A stretch of 64,000 bases of DNA, taken from contig NZ_JAHLZZ010000001.1 of the NCBI RefSeq assembly GCF_018967845.1, positions 2,294,001-2,358,000 of the forward strand, read 5' to 3'. The notes below the pieces were generated by a model. It was given only the letters and a program-made list of their open reading frames with translations. It did not search any database and was not told where the DNA came from. The first letter of the stretch is position 1. The number at the start of each line of letters is the position of its first letter. Positions 32,585 through 40,989 of this stretch are shown here, piece by piece. The DNA is from Hymenobacter siberiensis. GTDB taxonomy: Bacteria > Bacteroidota > Bacteroidia > Cytophagales > Hymenobacteraceae. Position numbers and translations under genes: made by a program.

Positions 32585-32959
32585 CTATTCCTTATCAGTC
32601 AGGTCGCGCTCGATGGCGTGCAAAAACACGCGGTCGATGCCTTCTTCTACCGTAGGCAGGATGTGCAGAACGGATTCGAGCTTGCTGATGGTGATAAGTT
32701 TCAGCACATGGTCTTGCAGGCCGGTGAGCACCAGCAGGCCGCCCGTGGAGTTGCACAAACGGTTGGCAATAAGAATGGAGCTGAGGCCCGACGAATCCGT
32801 GTATTTCACGTTCGTGAGGTCGAGTATCAGGTTGTTAATGCCTTCAGCGTTGAGCTTCACGAACTCCGACTTGAGGTCGGGCGCGACGGTGGTGTCGAGC
32901 TTCTTCTCCTCAATGGTGATGATGGTGTAGCTATCTTTTTTATCAATCGTGTACTTCAT
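32585..32959 (-). CDS. STAS-domain anti-sigma factor antagonist-like protein
   Basis: The 124-residue protein is a single STAS domain. KYTDSSGLSSILIANRL near residues 52-68 contains the conserved Asp-Ser-Ser-Gly, where a serine is phosphorylated by an HPK/RsbW-type kinase in partner-switching systems. The N-terminus MKYTIDKKDSYTIITIEE is the usual first strand pair. No kinase is adjacent. A SpoIIE-type phosphatase is encoded at 57047, which could act on such a protein. A -7-like site (TACCTTCG, 32991-32998) has one mismatch. The actual sigma target is not known, and Bacteroidota rarely have sigma-B. Confidence 0.88.
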   Translation of the reverse strand: MKYTIDKKDSYTIITIEEKKLDTTVAPDLKSEFVKLNAEGINNLILDLTNVKYTDSSGLSSILIANRLCNSTGGLLVLTGLQDHVLKLITISKLESVLHILPTVEEGIDRVFLHAIERDLTDKE

Positions 32960-33031
32960 ACAGCGTAGGGCCAGGGAGGGTAAGAGAACGGCGAAGGTAA
33001 AGAAAAAACCTAAAATTCTGGGTGAAGTTGG

Positions 33032-33895
33032 CTAATGTTTTGTGGGTATTCGCGCGGCTGCGGCCGGACCGGCGAAGGTTAGCGAGGCCCAGGTCGATTG
33101 CCAATCGGCGCGGGGGCGCAGTTTGGCAGGAGCCGCGCTCATGTCCACAGCCGCCAGCAAATAAGGGCCGGGTCCTGATAGGCGTAACAAGATACGGCCG
33201 TTTTGGTTGGCGCGGGTGGTGTAATGGGTGGTGGGCAGGCCGCCGGGCTGGCGCTGCCACACCTGCACGGCCGCGCCAAACGCCGGCCGGCCGGCGCGGA
33301 GCACGCGCACGGTCAGGGCTTTGTCGGCGGCCAGGCGGTAGGGGTTTTGTTCGGGTACCAGCTCCAGGGGCAGGCCGTAGACGTGGCGGCAGGCGCTGTC
33401 GGTAACGGCCGTAGTAGCAGCGGCTTCGCCCACCTGAATCAGGGTTTTGGCGCAGCGGCGGTAGGTTTCGCGGCCGGGCTGGGCCATCTGGTCGTTTTCC
33501 TGGCGTAGTTTCAGGGCGTAGTCGAGGCCTTCTTTGCGCAGGTAGGCGGTGAACTGGTCGGCGGGCAGCTCGATGAACGAGTTGGTGCTTTGCAGCAGTA
33601 CGACGTGGGTGCCGGGCCGGGTAAAGGTGAAGCCAGTGCGAAAGGTGTCGGTTGCGGTGGCGTTTTTCGGCGTGAGGTCGGTGGAGTCTTCCGGGGTGGG
33701 GCCAAAACGGGTGAGGCGCTGGATTTTGGCGGCTTTGGTGGTCCAGGGCTCGCCCTTAAAATCAGCCCCTATGAAGGAGTGCACGTTCACCGTTTCGCTC
33801 GGCTGCAGGCGAAAGCGCGGGGCTTCGAGCCAGAACTCGTGGGCGAGGGCGGCGGTGGTAAGCAGCAGAAACAGAACAGTGATTTTGAAACTCAT
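33032..33895 (-). CDS. DUF4198-like exported protein
   Basis: The 287-residue protein has a signal peptide (MSFKITVLFLLLTTAALA), directly followed by HEFWLEAPRFRLQPSE. The mature N-terminal His and HEFWL pattern is characteristic of DUF4198 proteins, some of which are tied to periplasmic Co/Ni handling. FIGADFKGEPW and GTHVVLLQSTNSFIELPADQFTAYLRKEGLD follow. A C-terminal beta domain (LTVRVLRAGRPAFGAAVQVWQ, TTRANQNGRILLRL) is typical. ATG 33895 is selected because the signal peptide starts there. The glycogen synthase gene ends 17 bp upstream on the same strand, so the two may share a transcript. Confidence 0.78.
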   Translation of the reverse strand: MSFKITVLFLLLTTAALAHEFWLEAPRFRLQPSETVNVHSFIGADFKGEPWTTKAAKIQRLTRFGPTPEDSTDLTPKNATATDTFRTGFTFTRPGTHVVLLQSTNSFIELPADQFTAYLRKEGLDYALKLRQENDQMAQPGRETYRRCAKTLIQVGEAAATTAVTDSACRHVYGLPLELVPEQNPYRLAADKALTVRVLRAGRPAFGAAVQVWQRQPGGLPTTHYTTRANQNGRILLRLSGPGPYLLAAVDMSAAPAKLRPRADWQSTWASLTFAGPAAAARIPTKH

Positions 33896-33912
33896 AGAGA
33901 TGACGCAGAGGT

Positions 33913-35751
33913 TTAATTTCGCTCCAGCGCCAGGGCATAGGCCCGGTCGTAGTGCACACGCAGGTTTTTCCAGTCGAATAGCTCGGCGGAACTTTCCACG
34001 GCGTTGCGTTGCATAATGCGGTCGCGGCGGTTGAGCTGCACGAACTGCCAGAGCATGTCGCAAAGCTCCTCGGCCGACTCATCGAAGGATTTTTCCTGGC
34101 GATGCACTACGAAAATGCCTTTGGATTCGGGGTCGGGCACGTTTTGTAGGGCGTAATCGCCGAAACCGGAGAGGTCGGAGGTGATGGCGGGCACGCCGCG
34201 GGCCACGCATTCGAGCGGGGTGTAGCCCCAAGGCTCGTAGTAGCTCGGGAACACGCCCATGTGGCAGCCGCGCACAAACTGGCCGTACTCCATGCCCAGC
34301 AGGGGCGAGGCGGGCGACACAAAATCGGGGTGGTACACCATCTTCACCCGGTCGTGGCGGTGGTTGAGCAGGTTGGACCGGCGCAGGTAGTTCAGGATGT
34401 CGTCGTCGGCATCGTTCACCAGGTTGTGGGTGATGACGGGGGGCAGGGCGTTGGTTTTCCAGCTTTGGAGCTGGCGGCGGTAGCGCAGGCGCCAGTAGTC
34501 GTCCACCATCGTGCTGAGCTCGGGCAGCTTGTGGTCCTGGCTGGCGGCGGCGGCGTAGAAAAGGCGCTCACCCACCTGCCGCTCAATGGCCTTGCAGGTT
34601 TCGTGCACTTCATCGAGCATGGCGCGGCGCTCCAGCACCTGCGGGTTGATGCTGGTGAAGGGCCGCTTGGTGATGAAAAACATCACCACCTGGGTTTCGA
34701 GGCCGCTTTGCTGGAGGCGGTAGTTGAGGCGGGCCAGGGCTTCGAGGGTCAAATCGAAGCCCTTGTTGTGGTACTCGTAGCGGCCCGAGGTGAAGAAATA
34801 CAGCGTCTTATCCAGGTCGAAGGCGTACGACTGGAAGAAGTGGGCCATCACGAATTCATGAATCTTGGCCTTGTACTGCTGGTGCAGGTTCTGGAATTCG
34901 TGCAGGGCCACGAAGCGCTCGATGTTGAGGCCGTTGGGCAGCACCGCGTCCGGAATTCTATCCAATAAGTAGATGCACTCGCGCACCGTTAGCTCGCTCA
35001 CAGTGGTGAAAACGTGGCTGCCGTGGGCGGCGGCGCGCTCCATGCGCACGGCCGGCTCGATGTTGAATTTTTTGGCCTCGGCCTCCCAGTTCACCCACAT
35101 GAGGTGGTCGTAGAAGGCGGGGTCGTTCATGGCCAGGTAGCGGCCCAGTAGCGTGGCGTGGGTAGTGAAGAGCAGGTGCGCGGGCACTTGCAGGCGGCGC
35201 AGCTCCGGGATGGCCACGCCGGTCATCCACTCGTGAAAATGGCCCAGCAGGCGCTGCTCGGCCAGCTTCTGGGCGGCCAGGTGCTGAAAGAAAACGGTGG
35301 TGAGGTGCCCAAAGGCGATTATCTGGTGGAGCAGGTCGTCGGTGTCGGGGGCCGGAATGCCGTGGCGGCTCCAGAGGTCGGTTTTGAGCTGGCCCAGGCG
35401 GTCGTAGGCCTGAAATGGGTTGATAAGCACCACCCGGGGGCGGCCCGTCACGAGCCAGGTGCCAATCTGCACATCGTAGCCCTGGGCGCGCATGGTGCGC
35501 ACGACGGCCATAAAAGGGTCGGCCCCGGTGTGCACCATCAGTTCGTCGTAGGGCTCAAACTCGCCCTGGGCCATGTTGGGGAAGTAGGGCCCCAACAGGC
35601 AGTATCGGTCACCCCAGACGGGCATAGTGGCCGGTACCTTGCTGCGAATAACGGTGTAGATACCGCCGACCTGGTTGCAAACCTCCCAGGCTACTTCAAC
35701 GAGCAGAGAATCGGGAAACAGGGCGTCGGGGGCGTGGGGCGTGGGCTGCAT
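33913..35751 (-). CDS. GT3-family glycogen synthase (eukaryote-like)
   Basis: The enzyme extends alpha-1,4-glucan from a nucleotide-sugar donor. The 612-residue protein resembles eukaryotic GYS: EVAWEVCNQVGGIYTVIRSK near residue 18 is the donor loop. HFHEWMTGVAIPEL and FTTHATLLGRYLAMN follow, then YLLDRIPDAVLPNGLNIERF. FPSYYEPWGYTPLECVARGVPAITSDLSGFGDY near 515 is the GT-B C-terminal motif with the catalytic acidic residue. Bacteroidota commonly use GT3 instead of GlgA. ATG 35751 fits the family start; a near-consensus -7 (TACCTTTC, 35801-35808) is upstream. A GH13 glucan-acting gene is 5 kb away. Confidence 0.9.
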   Translation of the reverse strand: MQPTPHAPDALFPDSLLVEVAWEVCNQVGGIYTVIRSKVPATMPVWGDRYCLLGPYFPNMAQGEFEPYDELMVHTGADPFMAVVRTMRAQGYDVQIGTWLVTGRPRVVLINPFQAYDRLGQLKTDLWSRHGIPAPDTDDLLHQIIAFGHLTTVFFQHLAAQKLAEQRLLGHFHEWMTGVAIPELRRLQVPAHLLFTTHATLLGRYLAMNDPAFYDHLMWVNWEAEAKKFNIEPAVRMERAAAHGSHVFTTVSELTVRECIYLLDRIPDAVLPNGLNIERFVALHEFQNLHQQYKAKIHEFVMAHFFQSYAFDLDKTLYFFTSGRYEYHNKGFDLTLEALARLNYRLQQSGLETQVVMFFITKRPFTSINPQVLERRAMLDEVHETCKAIERQVGERLFYAAAASQDHKLPELSTMVDDYWRLRYRRQLQSWKTNALPPVITHNLVNDADDDILNYLRRSNLLNHRHDRVKMVYHPDFVSPASPLLGMEYGQFVRGCHMGVFPSYYEPWGYTPLECVARGVPAITSDLSGFGDYALQNVPDPESKGIFVVHRQEKSFDESAEELCDMLWQFVQLNRRDRIMQRNAVESSAELFDWKNLRVHYDRAYALALERN

Positions 35752-35943
35752 AGGTGGGGAGCGGGAATTTGAGAGCGAGGAACTGGAGAAAGAACGTGGC
35801 GAAAGGTAAGCCGGTTGGGGCTGAATTGGCAGTGCAGGCCACATTTTTTCAAATTAAGCGGGAAAAATAGGATTGGAGCCAGTCCAAAACTTCGCGCCAG
35901 AGTGGCGGTTATTCGCCTTCACCTCATTTTTTTCCCTGTTCTG

Positions 35944-36573
35944 ATGGCCGATACCACCAACGTTCTGAAACTCGAACACGAAATCATGCCCGTGCTTACG
36001 CAGCGCCGCAGCCCCCGCGCCTACTCCGATAAGGCGGTGTCAGCCGAAGTGGTGGAGCAGGTTTTTACGGCTGCTTCGTCGGCTGCCTCGTGCTTTGGCG
36101 AGCAGCCCTGGCGCTACATCATGGGCAACCAGTCGAGCAGCCCCGAGGCGTTTGAGAAAATCCTGGGCGGTCTGCTGGAGTTCAACCAGGTTTGGGCCAA
36201 AAAAGCCCCTGTCCTGGCCGTGGGCGTAGCCAAACTGAATTTCTCGCACGACGGCAACGCCAACGGCTGGGCTAAGTACGATGTAGGCCAGTCCACCGCC
36301 ACCCTGGCCGTGGAGGCTACCGAACTGGGCCTGCAAATCCACCAGATGGCTGGTTTTTCGCCCGATGCGCTGCGCGCCGCGTTCAGCATTCCCGAGGGTT
36401 TCGAGCCGGTGGTGGTGTTCACGCTGGGCTATCCCGGCCCGGCTTCGGACCTGCCCGCTGGGCTGAGCGAAAAGGAAACCGCGCCCCGCGCCCGCAAGCC
36501 ATTGGCCGAGTTCCTGTTTGAAGGCGCGTGGCCCACGCCCGCCGGCGAGCGGTACGACCAGGCACCGGTGTAG
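35944..36573 (+). CDS. Nitroreductase family protein
   Basis: The 209-residue flavoprotein begins MADTTNVLKLEHEIMPVLTQRRSPRAYSDKAV. RRSPRAYSD is the FMN-phosphate binding signature near residue 22, AASSAASCFGEQPWRYIMG near 45 corresponds to the second FMN loop, and VEATELGLQIHQMAGFSPDALR and VVVFTLGYPG follow. This pattern is of the broad nitroreductase group that reduces nitroaromatics or quinones. ATG 35944 was selected by the conserved N-terminus. It is divergent from the glycogen synthase gene and ends at a strong hairpin, so it is monocistronic. It is distinct in sequence from the nitroreductase at 13170. Confidence 0.87.
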   Translation: MADTTNVLKLEHEIMPVLTQRRSPRAYSDKAVSAEVVEQVFTAASSAASCFGEQPWRYIMGNQSSSPEAFEKILGGLLEFNQVWAKKAPVLAVGVAKLNFSHDGNANGWAKYDVGQSTATLAVEATELGLQIHQMAGFSPDALRAAFSIPEGFEPVVVFTLGYPGPASDLPAGLSEKETAPRARKPLAEFLFEGAWPTPAGERYDQAPV

Positions 36574-36582
36574 TTTGGAATT

Positions 36583-36620
36583 CCTTCCAGCGTGCAAAGC
36601 CGGCTTTGTGCGCTGGAAGG
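36583..36620. terminator. Bidirectional hairpin terminator
   Basis: CCTTCCAGCG and CGCTGGAAGG pair, and inside them CAAAGCC and GGCTTTG pair, with TG/TG bulges between. The hairpin lies between converging genes. Confidence 0.75.
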
Positions 36621-36625
36621 CCCTA

Positions 36626-37192
36626 CTACTTTTTTATGGATATGGAGTTGAAGAATCTGAGCCGTTGCACTTCGCAACTCTTACCAATATTATCGGCAGG
36701 GACGAAATAAAGCTGATAAATCGTTCGTCCCATAATTATCTGACGGAAGAATTTTATCGTTGGTTTTCCGGTGGCTCCAAGTGCTCGGTAGCTGAGGGTA
36801 ATAACGTCCAAGCCGTCAATGGAGCCGATTTTCTGACTCAGCAATTGCCCCCGTGCATGTTTGATTAACAAGGGAATCGTACGGGTTTTATAGTAGTTCT
36901 CGCGGGCTGACTGCGTTATTGGAAGCTGCGGGTCCTCAAACAGTGGCACACATACCAGTACATACATGCCACAGGCATCTTCCTGCCTGTAAGCGCGTGA
37001 GGCCTGAATTCGTGGACTATTGGCGTTGGAAGCACCTTGTGCAGCCATTGTACCTGGTACGTCCATTTCGTCTGGCTTTGAGGGAAAGCTGACCGTGAGA
37101 TGCTTGTCCACAGCTATTGGTGTCCAGGGTTTTTTCTGAGCTAAGCCTAATTCTGGTAGTAAGAGCAGGCTCGCAAGTATGATAAACTTCAT
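36626..37192 (-). CDS. Unknown exported protein, 188 aa
   Basis: The function is not recognised. It has a signal peptide (MKFIILASLLLLPELGLAQ), then KKPWTPIAVDKHLTVSFPSKPDEMDV. The segment HLTVSFPSKPxE is often seen at the front of small exported proteins of Bacteroidota with unknown role. ACGMYVLVCVPL contains two cysteines, and the end has KFFRQIIMGRTIYQLYFVPAD. The gene is somewhat richer in A and T than its neighbours. ATG 37192 gives a correct signal peptide; a longer in-frame start is 11 codons upstream. Confidence 0.65.
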   Translation of the reverse strand: MKFIILASLLLLPELGLAQKKPWTPIAVDKHLTVSFPSKPDEMDVPGTMAAQGASNANSPRIQASRAYRQEDACGMYVLVCVPLFEDPQLPITQSARENYYKTRTIPLLIKHARGQLLSQKIGSIDGLDVITLSYRALGATGKPTIKFFRQIIMGRTIYQLYFVPADNIGKSCEVQRLRFFNSISIKK

Positions 37193-37311
37193 TAGGACAA
37201 ATGAAAAACAAGTTTGTGGGCGCATGAGGTGTTTCGACTGCTTAAGTAAACAATTGGCGCTCTGTTAGAAGCGCTTCAGTAGTGTTTCGTATGATACTTG
37301 AAGCTATTCCA

Positions 37312-38664
37312 TCAGCAAATACCCTTCCCTGAGAGAGCTTTCTCCACTTCCAGCACGCCCGGAATAACCACCCGCTCCGGCAGCACGCCGGTGCGCGCAA
37401 AGTCGGCCCACAGCTGCCGTACCTGCCGGCCGGCCGCGTCAAATTCCTCCCAATTAGCCTCGCCCAGTAGCGGCGTGGCGGCCCAACTGGCCTGCGTACC
37501 CAGCAGCAGCGGCAGGTCAACAACGTGCGCGGCTCCGAATGGGCTCCCGGGCGGCTGGTACGTGAGCAGAAACCGCCAAGCCCGGCCACCCGCCCGCGCC
37601 TGATGCTCGGCAAATGCCTGGGCTGGAGCCAGGTAGATGCGGCGGGAAGTAACGCTGGTGAGCAGCCGTACCAGCCGGCTGCCCGCTACCGGCAGGCGTT
37701 GCAACCAATTGAAAGTGGGGTCGATGACGGCGAAAAACCGGGTTTCTTCGGCTGTGGCCCCGATGAGAATATCAATATGGGGAGCCACGGCCGCCCAGGT
37801 TGCTTCAATTTCGGCTTCGGGCGGCAGCGGAGCAGCCCCGTATTGCGGGCCGAAGGGCATGCCGCTTTTCAGACCCTGCCAGCGGGCGGCTTTTATTACG
37901 GCACTTTCGCGGGCCAGGATTTCGGTGGTGGAAGCGTTGGGCGCAAGCGTACCGACGGCTCGGCTCATGGCCCGCAGCATGCGCTGGCGGTTGCGGGTGA
38001 GGCCCAGCGGCGCGCTGTGCAGCATCACGCGCCGAAACAGACCAGGAGCTTTTTCTGCCAGCATGAGCTGGGCAATGGCATCGGCCCCCGAGGAGTGACC
38101 CAGCAGAGTGACCAGCGCCGGGTTGCCGCCAAACGCGGCGATGTTGCGCTGCACCCAGCGCAGGGCTTCCAGCAAATCGAGCAGGCCGAGATTGGCTGGG
38201 GTGCTGCTCGTGCCCAGAAACCCAAACAGCCCCAGCCGATAGGTGACGGCCACAAACACCACCCGCTGCTCCGTTACCCAGGTGGCGGGGTCGTAAATCG
38301 CTAGGTCGCCCGCGCCGGACACGTAGGAGCCGCCGTGCACCCATACGATGACGGATAGCCGCTCATCGGCCCGCAGGTTGGCTGGCAGCGTGATGGACAG
38401 GCGCAGGCAGTCTTCGTCGAAGCTCAGGGCCGCAAATAAGTCCCCCATCACCTGGTCTACCCGAGGGTCGGCGAGCTGTGGGCAGGCCGGCGCGGGGGCC
38501 GTGGCCCAGATGGGTTCGGTAGCGGGCGGCTCGGGTGTCGGCGGCTGAAACCGCGCGGCCCGGGCGTAGCGAATGCCCGTGGCGCGCATCACCGGCCCGT
38601 CGGCCCGGCCGATGATGAGGCCGGCCGGGGTGTAAAAGTGGAGCGCGGTGGGGGTGGATTGCAA
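37312..38664 (-). CDS. Carboxylesterase type B family protein
   Basis: The 450-residue alpha/beta hydrolase is predicted to cleave carboxylic esters. VWVHGGSYVSGAGDLAIYDP near residue 110 is the oxyanion segment, LGLLDLLEALRWVQRNIAAFGGNP is the family hallmark, and LLGHSSGADAIAQLML near 190 contains the nucleophile Ser in GHSSG. ATAEETRFF near 300 carries the acid Glu. A catalytic His is not as evident in the C-terminal half (a candidate is in FGAAHVVDLPLL). There is no signal peptide, unlike many members. No ATG is in frame before the conserved region, so TTG 38664 is the likely start. Confidence 0.85.
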   Translation of the reverse strand: MQSTPTALHFYTPAGLIIGRADGPVMRATGIRYARAARFQPPTPEPPATEPIWATAPAPACPQLADPRVDQVMGDLFAALSFDEDCLRLSITLPANLRADERLSVIVWVHGGSYVSGAGDLAIYDPATWVTEQRVVFVAVTYRLGLFGFLGTSSTPANLGLLDLLEALRWVQRNIAAFGGNPALVTLLGHSSGADAIAQLMLAEKAPGLFRRVMLHSAPLGLTRNRQRMLRAMSRAVGTLAPNASTTEILARESAVIKAARWQGLKSGMPFGPQYGAAPLPPEAEIEATWAAVAPHIDILIGATAEETRFFAVIDPTFNWLQRLPVAGSRLVRLLTSVTSRRIYLAPAQAFAEHQARAGGRAWRFLLTYQPPGSPFGAAHVVDLPLLLGTQASWAATPLLGEANWEEFDAAGRQVRQLWADFARTGVLPERVVIPGVLEVEKALSGKGIC

Positions 38665-38833
38665 TTGGGGAGTAGGGTATTAGAGTTGTTGCGAAGCAAA
38701 AAGCCTTGATAATCAATTAATTATGTCAAAAATAAAAACCGACAAAAATTGCAAAGAGAACGTCTAAGCCACATTGCCAATAAAATTAGCGCGATTTCAT
38801 ACCTGTAATAGGCTGATTTTGAGCACAAACATT

Positions 38834-38847
38834 ACGCAACAAGTCTA
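38834..38847. repeat. Solo IS-terminus-like sequence
   Basis: CGCAACAAGTCTAT equals the outer end of the 979-bp IS plus its TA flank. No other IS sequence is recognised next to it. It could be a remnant of a deleted or related element, or chance. Confidence 0.35.
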
Positions 38848-38875
38848 TTATAGAAGTAAAAATCTGACCGAGTGA

Positions 38876-38961
38876 GGATTTGTCATTCCGACGAAGGAGG
38901 AATCTGGGGAAAACCGTCAGGGGCAGGCCTCAGATTCCTCCTTTGTCGGAATGACAAATCC
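38876..38961. repeat. Palindromic repeat, family C
   Basis: GGATTTGTCATTCCGACG (left) and a matching right arm ending GTCGGAATGACAAATCC enclose GAGGAATCTG/CAGATTCCTC. The overall design resembles family A (conserved outer arm plus inner GxATCT word), but the sequence differs. Confidence 0.75.
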
Positions 38962-38988
38962 TTGCCTCGGCTGCGCTCGGCATGACGG
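38962..38988. repeat. Half REP-like element, family A
   Basis: Only the right half (CTCGGCTGCGCTCGGCATGACGG) of a family A element is present, directly attached to the previous palindrome. Confidence 0.55.
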
Positions 38989-38998
38989 TATCATTTAT

Positions 38999-39148
38999 TG
39001 AAGCTGTTTAGAAAGTCCCCGAACGGTCATGCAGCGCGCAGCGCAGCATCTTGCTCGCATCGTCAGGCCCGTTCAACGATGCGAGCAAGATGCTGCGCTG
39101 CGCGCTGCATGACCGTTTGAGTACCTTTTGTGACTTTCTAAACAACTC
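38999..39148. repeat. 150-bp palindrome, family A-like
   Basis: Outer arms GTTTAGAAAGTC/GACTTTCTAAAC enclose long inner arms with ACGGTCATGCAGCGCGCAGC and its complement, plus GCATCTTGCTCGCATCGT and its complement. The loop is about 15 nt. Confidence 0.75.
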
Positions 39149-39168
39149 CATTGCAAGAGACAACACTA

Positions 39169-40006
39169 GAGCGTGAGGACAATCAAAGATTTATCTATTT
39201 ACCTAAGCCAATCTAGCGTAGCACCAATATGCCAAAAGGCGAGGAAGGAAACGGCGGTTTTTTCGTAGCGGGTGGCTAGGCGGCGGTATTGCTTGAGGCG
39301 GCCAAAAAAGCGCTCGACTTTGTTGCGGTCGCGGTAGGTTTCTTCGTCCATTGCCAAGGGTTCTACCCGGTTAGGATGGCTGGGAATGACGGCTTCGATG
39401 CCCTTTTCGGTGCAATAGGCGCGGGTCGCGTCGCTGTCGTAAGCCGTGTCGGCCAGCACTTTGCCCGGCTGCAGGTCCGCCAGCAAGGGCAGCGCCTGCG
39501 GGCTGTCGCCCGCCTGGCCTTCGGTCGCAATCAGCCGCACGGCGTTGCCCAGCGACTCCACGCAGGCGTGAATTTTGGTGCCGATGCCCCCGCGGCTGCG
39601 TCCGAGGCACTCGGTGGCGGCGGTACTTTTTTTTGGCCTGCTGAATGCTGGTGCGCCCGCACGACGGTCGAATCGAGCATGACCCAGTCCAGTTCGGGGG
39701 CTTGCAGGGCCTGGAAGGCCCGCTCCCAAACCCCTTTGGTCGCCATACGCCGGAAGCGCTTGCACACGGTGTTGAATTTGCCGAAGCGTTCGGGTAGGTC
39801 GGCCCACGGGCAGCCGGTGCGCATTATCCACACGACCGCGTTGAAAAACAAGCGGTTGTCTTTGCCCGTTACCCCGCAATCAGTGGCTTTGCCCGACAAA
39901 AGGGGGCTCACCGCCAGCCATTGAGCATCGCTAATCTCATGTCTTCGCATAAATAATTTCTTCGTTATAAACGATTGCCAAAGCAAAGGTAATTGTCCTC
40001 ACGCTC
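39169..40006 (-). mobile_element. IS5-family (IS427-like) insertion sequence, 838 bp
   Basis: The termini GAGCGTGAGGACAAT are perfect inverted repeats, flanked by TA on both sides (39167-39168 and 40007-40008). It carries one frameshifted transposase. It inserted exactly at the stop codon of the yitT-like gene. It differs from the 979-bp IS. Confidence 0.9.
39199..39950 (-). CDS. IS5-family transposase (DUF4096 plus DDE), made by -1 frameshift
   Basis: OrfA begins MRRHEISDAQWLAVSPLL, a DUF4096-type domain, and includes the first catalytic Asp in VMLDSTVVRAHQHSAG. A run of eight A (39627-39634 on the complementary strand) then allows a -1 shift into orfB, which continues as GRSRGGIGTKIHACVE. 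The second Asp is in VLADTAYDSDATRAY, and the Glu is in RNKVERFFGRLKQYRRLATRYEKT. The fused product is about 250 residues. No internal damage is visible. Confidence 0.87.
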
Positions 40007-40902
40007 TAGTGCAGCGCCCGTTTCTTAATAATGCCGCCCTGCGCGTCATCGATGCGGTATTGAACGATGAATGCTTTGGGGTCGATTTCCTGCACCGCCG
40101 TGCGCAGGCCGGGCAGCTCCAGGCGGGTCACGACGGTGAACACGATGTCGCGCTCCATGCCTTGCTCACCGCGCGCGCCGTAGCCCGATTTGCCCTGGTA
40201 CATCGTCACGCCCCGGCCCAGCTTTTCGGTGATGACTTTGCGGATGGCGTCGCTGTGCTCCGACACGATGGTGACGCCGGTGTACTGCTCGATGCCATTG
40301 AGCACGAACTCCAGCACGCGGGCGGCGGCGAAGTAGGTCAGCATCGAGTACAGGGCGGGCTCGGTGCCCAGCACCAGCACGGCCACGCCGAAGATAACGA
40401 CGTTAAGAATCAGAATCAGGTCGCTCACTTTCAGTAGTACCACGTAGCGGCTCACGAGCAGCGCCGCGATTTCGGTGCCATCGAGCACGGCCCCGCCGCG
40501 CATGGCCAGCCCGATGCCCGCCCCGATGAATACGCCGCCGAACACGGCCGTGAGCAGCAGGTCGTGGGTGACGTCGGGGAAGGGCACCACGGCCAGCACC
40601 AGCGCCAGCCCGCCAATGCCCAGGGCGCTGCGCAGGGCAAACCGCCGCCCCAGCTGCCGGTACCCCAGGGCGATAAAGGGCAGGTTAATAACCAGAATCA
40701 GCAGCGAGAGCGGCAGCTTGAACCCAGTGGCCAGTAGCATGGAAACGCCCGTCACGCCCCCATCAATAAAGCGGCTGGACAGCAGGAAGGATTCGAGCCC
40801 AAACGCCGCCGAAAACACGCCGGCAATAATGAACAGGGCGTTTTTTAGTTCGGAATTGGGGTAGTTGATGCTCTGGGCAGGCGTAGCGGGGGCTGAATTC
40901 AT
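40006..40902 (-). CDS. YitT family membrane protein with DUF2179 domain
   Basis: The 298-residue protein has five to six TM helices, from ALFIIAGVFSAAFGLESFLL through SRFIDGGVTGVSMLLA and FGGVFIGAGIGLAMRGGAVLDGTEIAAL. A cytoplasmic DUF2179 domain follows (GVTIVSEHSDAIRKVITEKLGRGVTMYQGKSGYG ending with FIVQYRIDDAQGG). The GGVTGVSMLL and GGAVLDGTE motifs are family hallmarks. The function is unknown; related proteins have been linked to antimicrobial or pH stress. The IS427-like element inserted at its TAG stop, but the stop is preserved because the target TA plus the next base still reads TAG. Confidence 0.9.
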   Translation of the reverse strand: MNSAPATPAQSINYPNSELKNALFIIAGVFSAAFGLESFLLSSRFIDGGVTGVSMLLATGFKLPLSLLILVINLPFIALGYRQLGRRFALRSALGIGGLALVLAVVPFPDVTHDLLLTAVFGGVFIGAGIGLAMRGGAVLDGTEIAALLVSRYVVLLKVSDLILILNVVIFGVAVLVLGTEPALYSMLTYFAAARVLEFVLNGIEQYTGVTIVSEHSDAIRKVITEKLGRGVTMYQGKSGYGARGEQGMERDIVFTVVTRLELPGLRTAVQEIDPKAFIVQYRIDDAQGGIIKKRALH

Positions 40903-40930
40903 AGGTGGGAAGCGTATTCAATCAAAAACT

Positions 40931-40967
40931 AAAGAACGTCATGCGCCGCTGCGCATGACGTTCTTTT
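40931..40967. terminator. Terminator between yitT-like and GH13 genes
   Basis: AAAGAACGTCATGCGC and its exact complement pair around a CGCT loop, followed by TTTTTT. The arms contain the CGTCATG word of the family A repeats. Confidence 0.8.
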
Positions 40968-40989
40968 TTCGTTCTACAAAACCGGAATT

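Larger units (their letters stand above)
38665..39168. other. Gene-free 504-bp stretch filled with repeats
   Basis: No coding region is credible here. The first 165 bp are AT-rich and end in a lone IS-like terminus (38834-38847). Two palindromes and a half REP follow, described separately, and the stretch ends at the second IS type. It looks like a landing zone for mobile elements. Confidence 0.6.
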
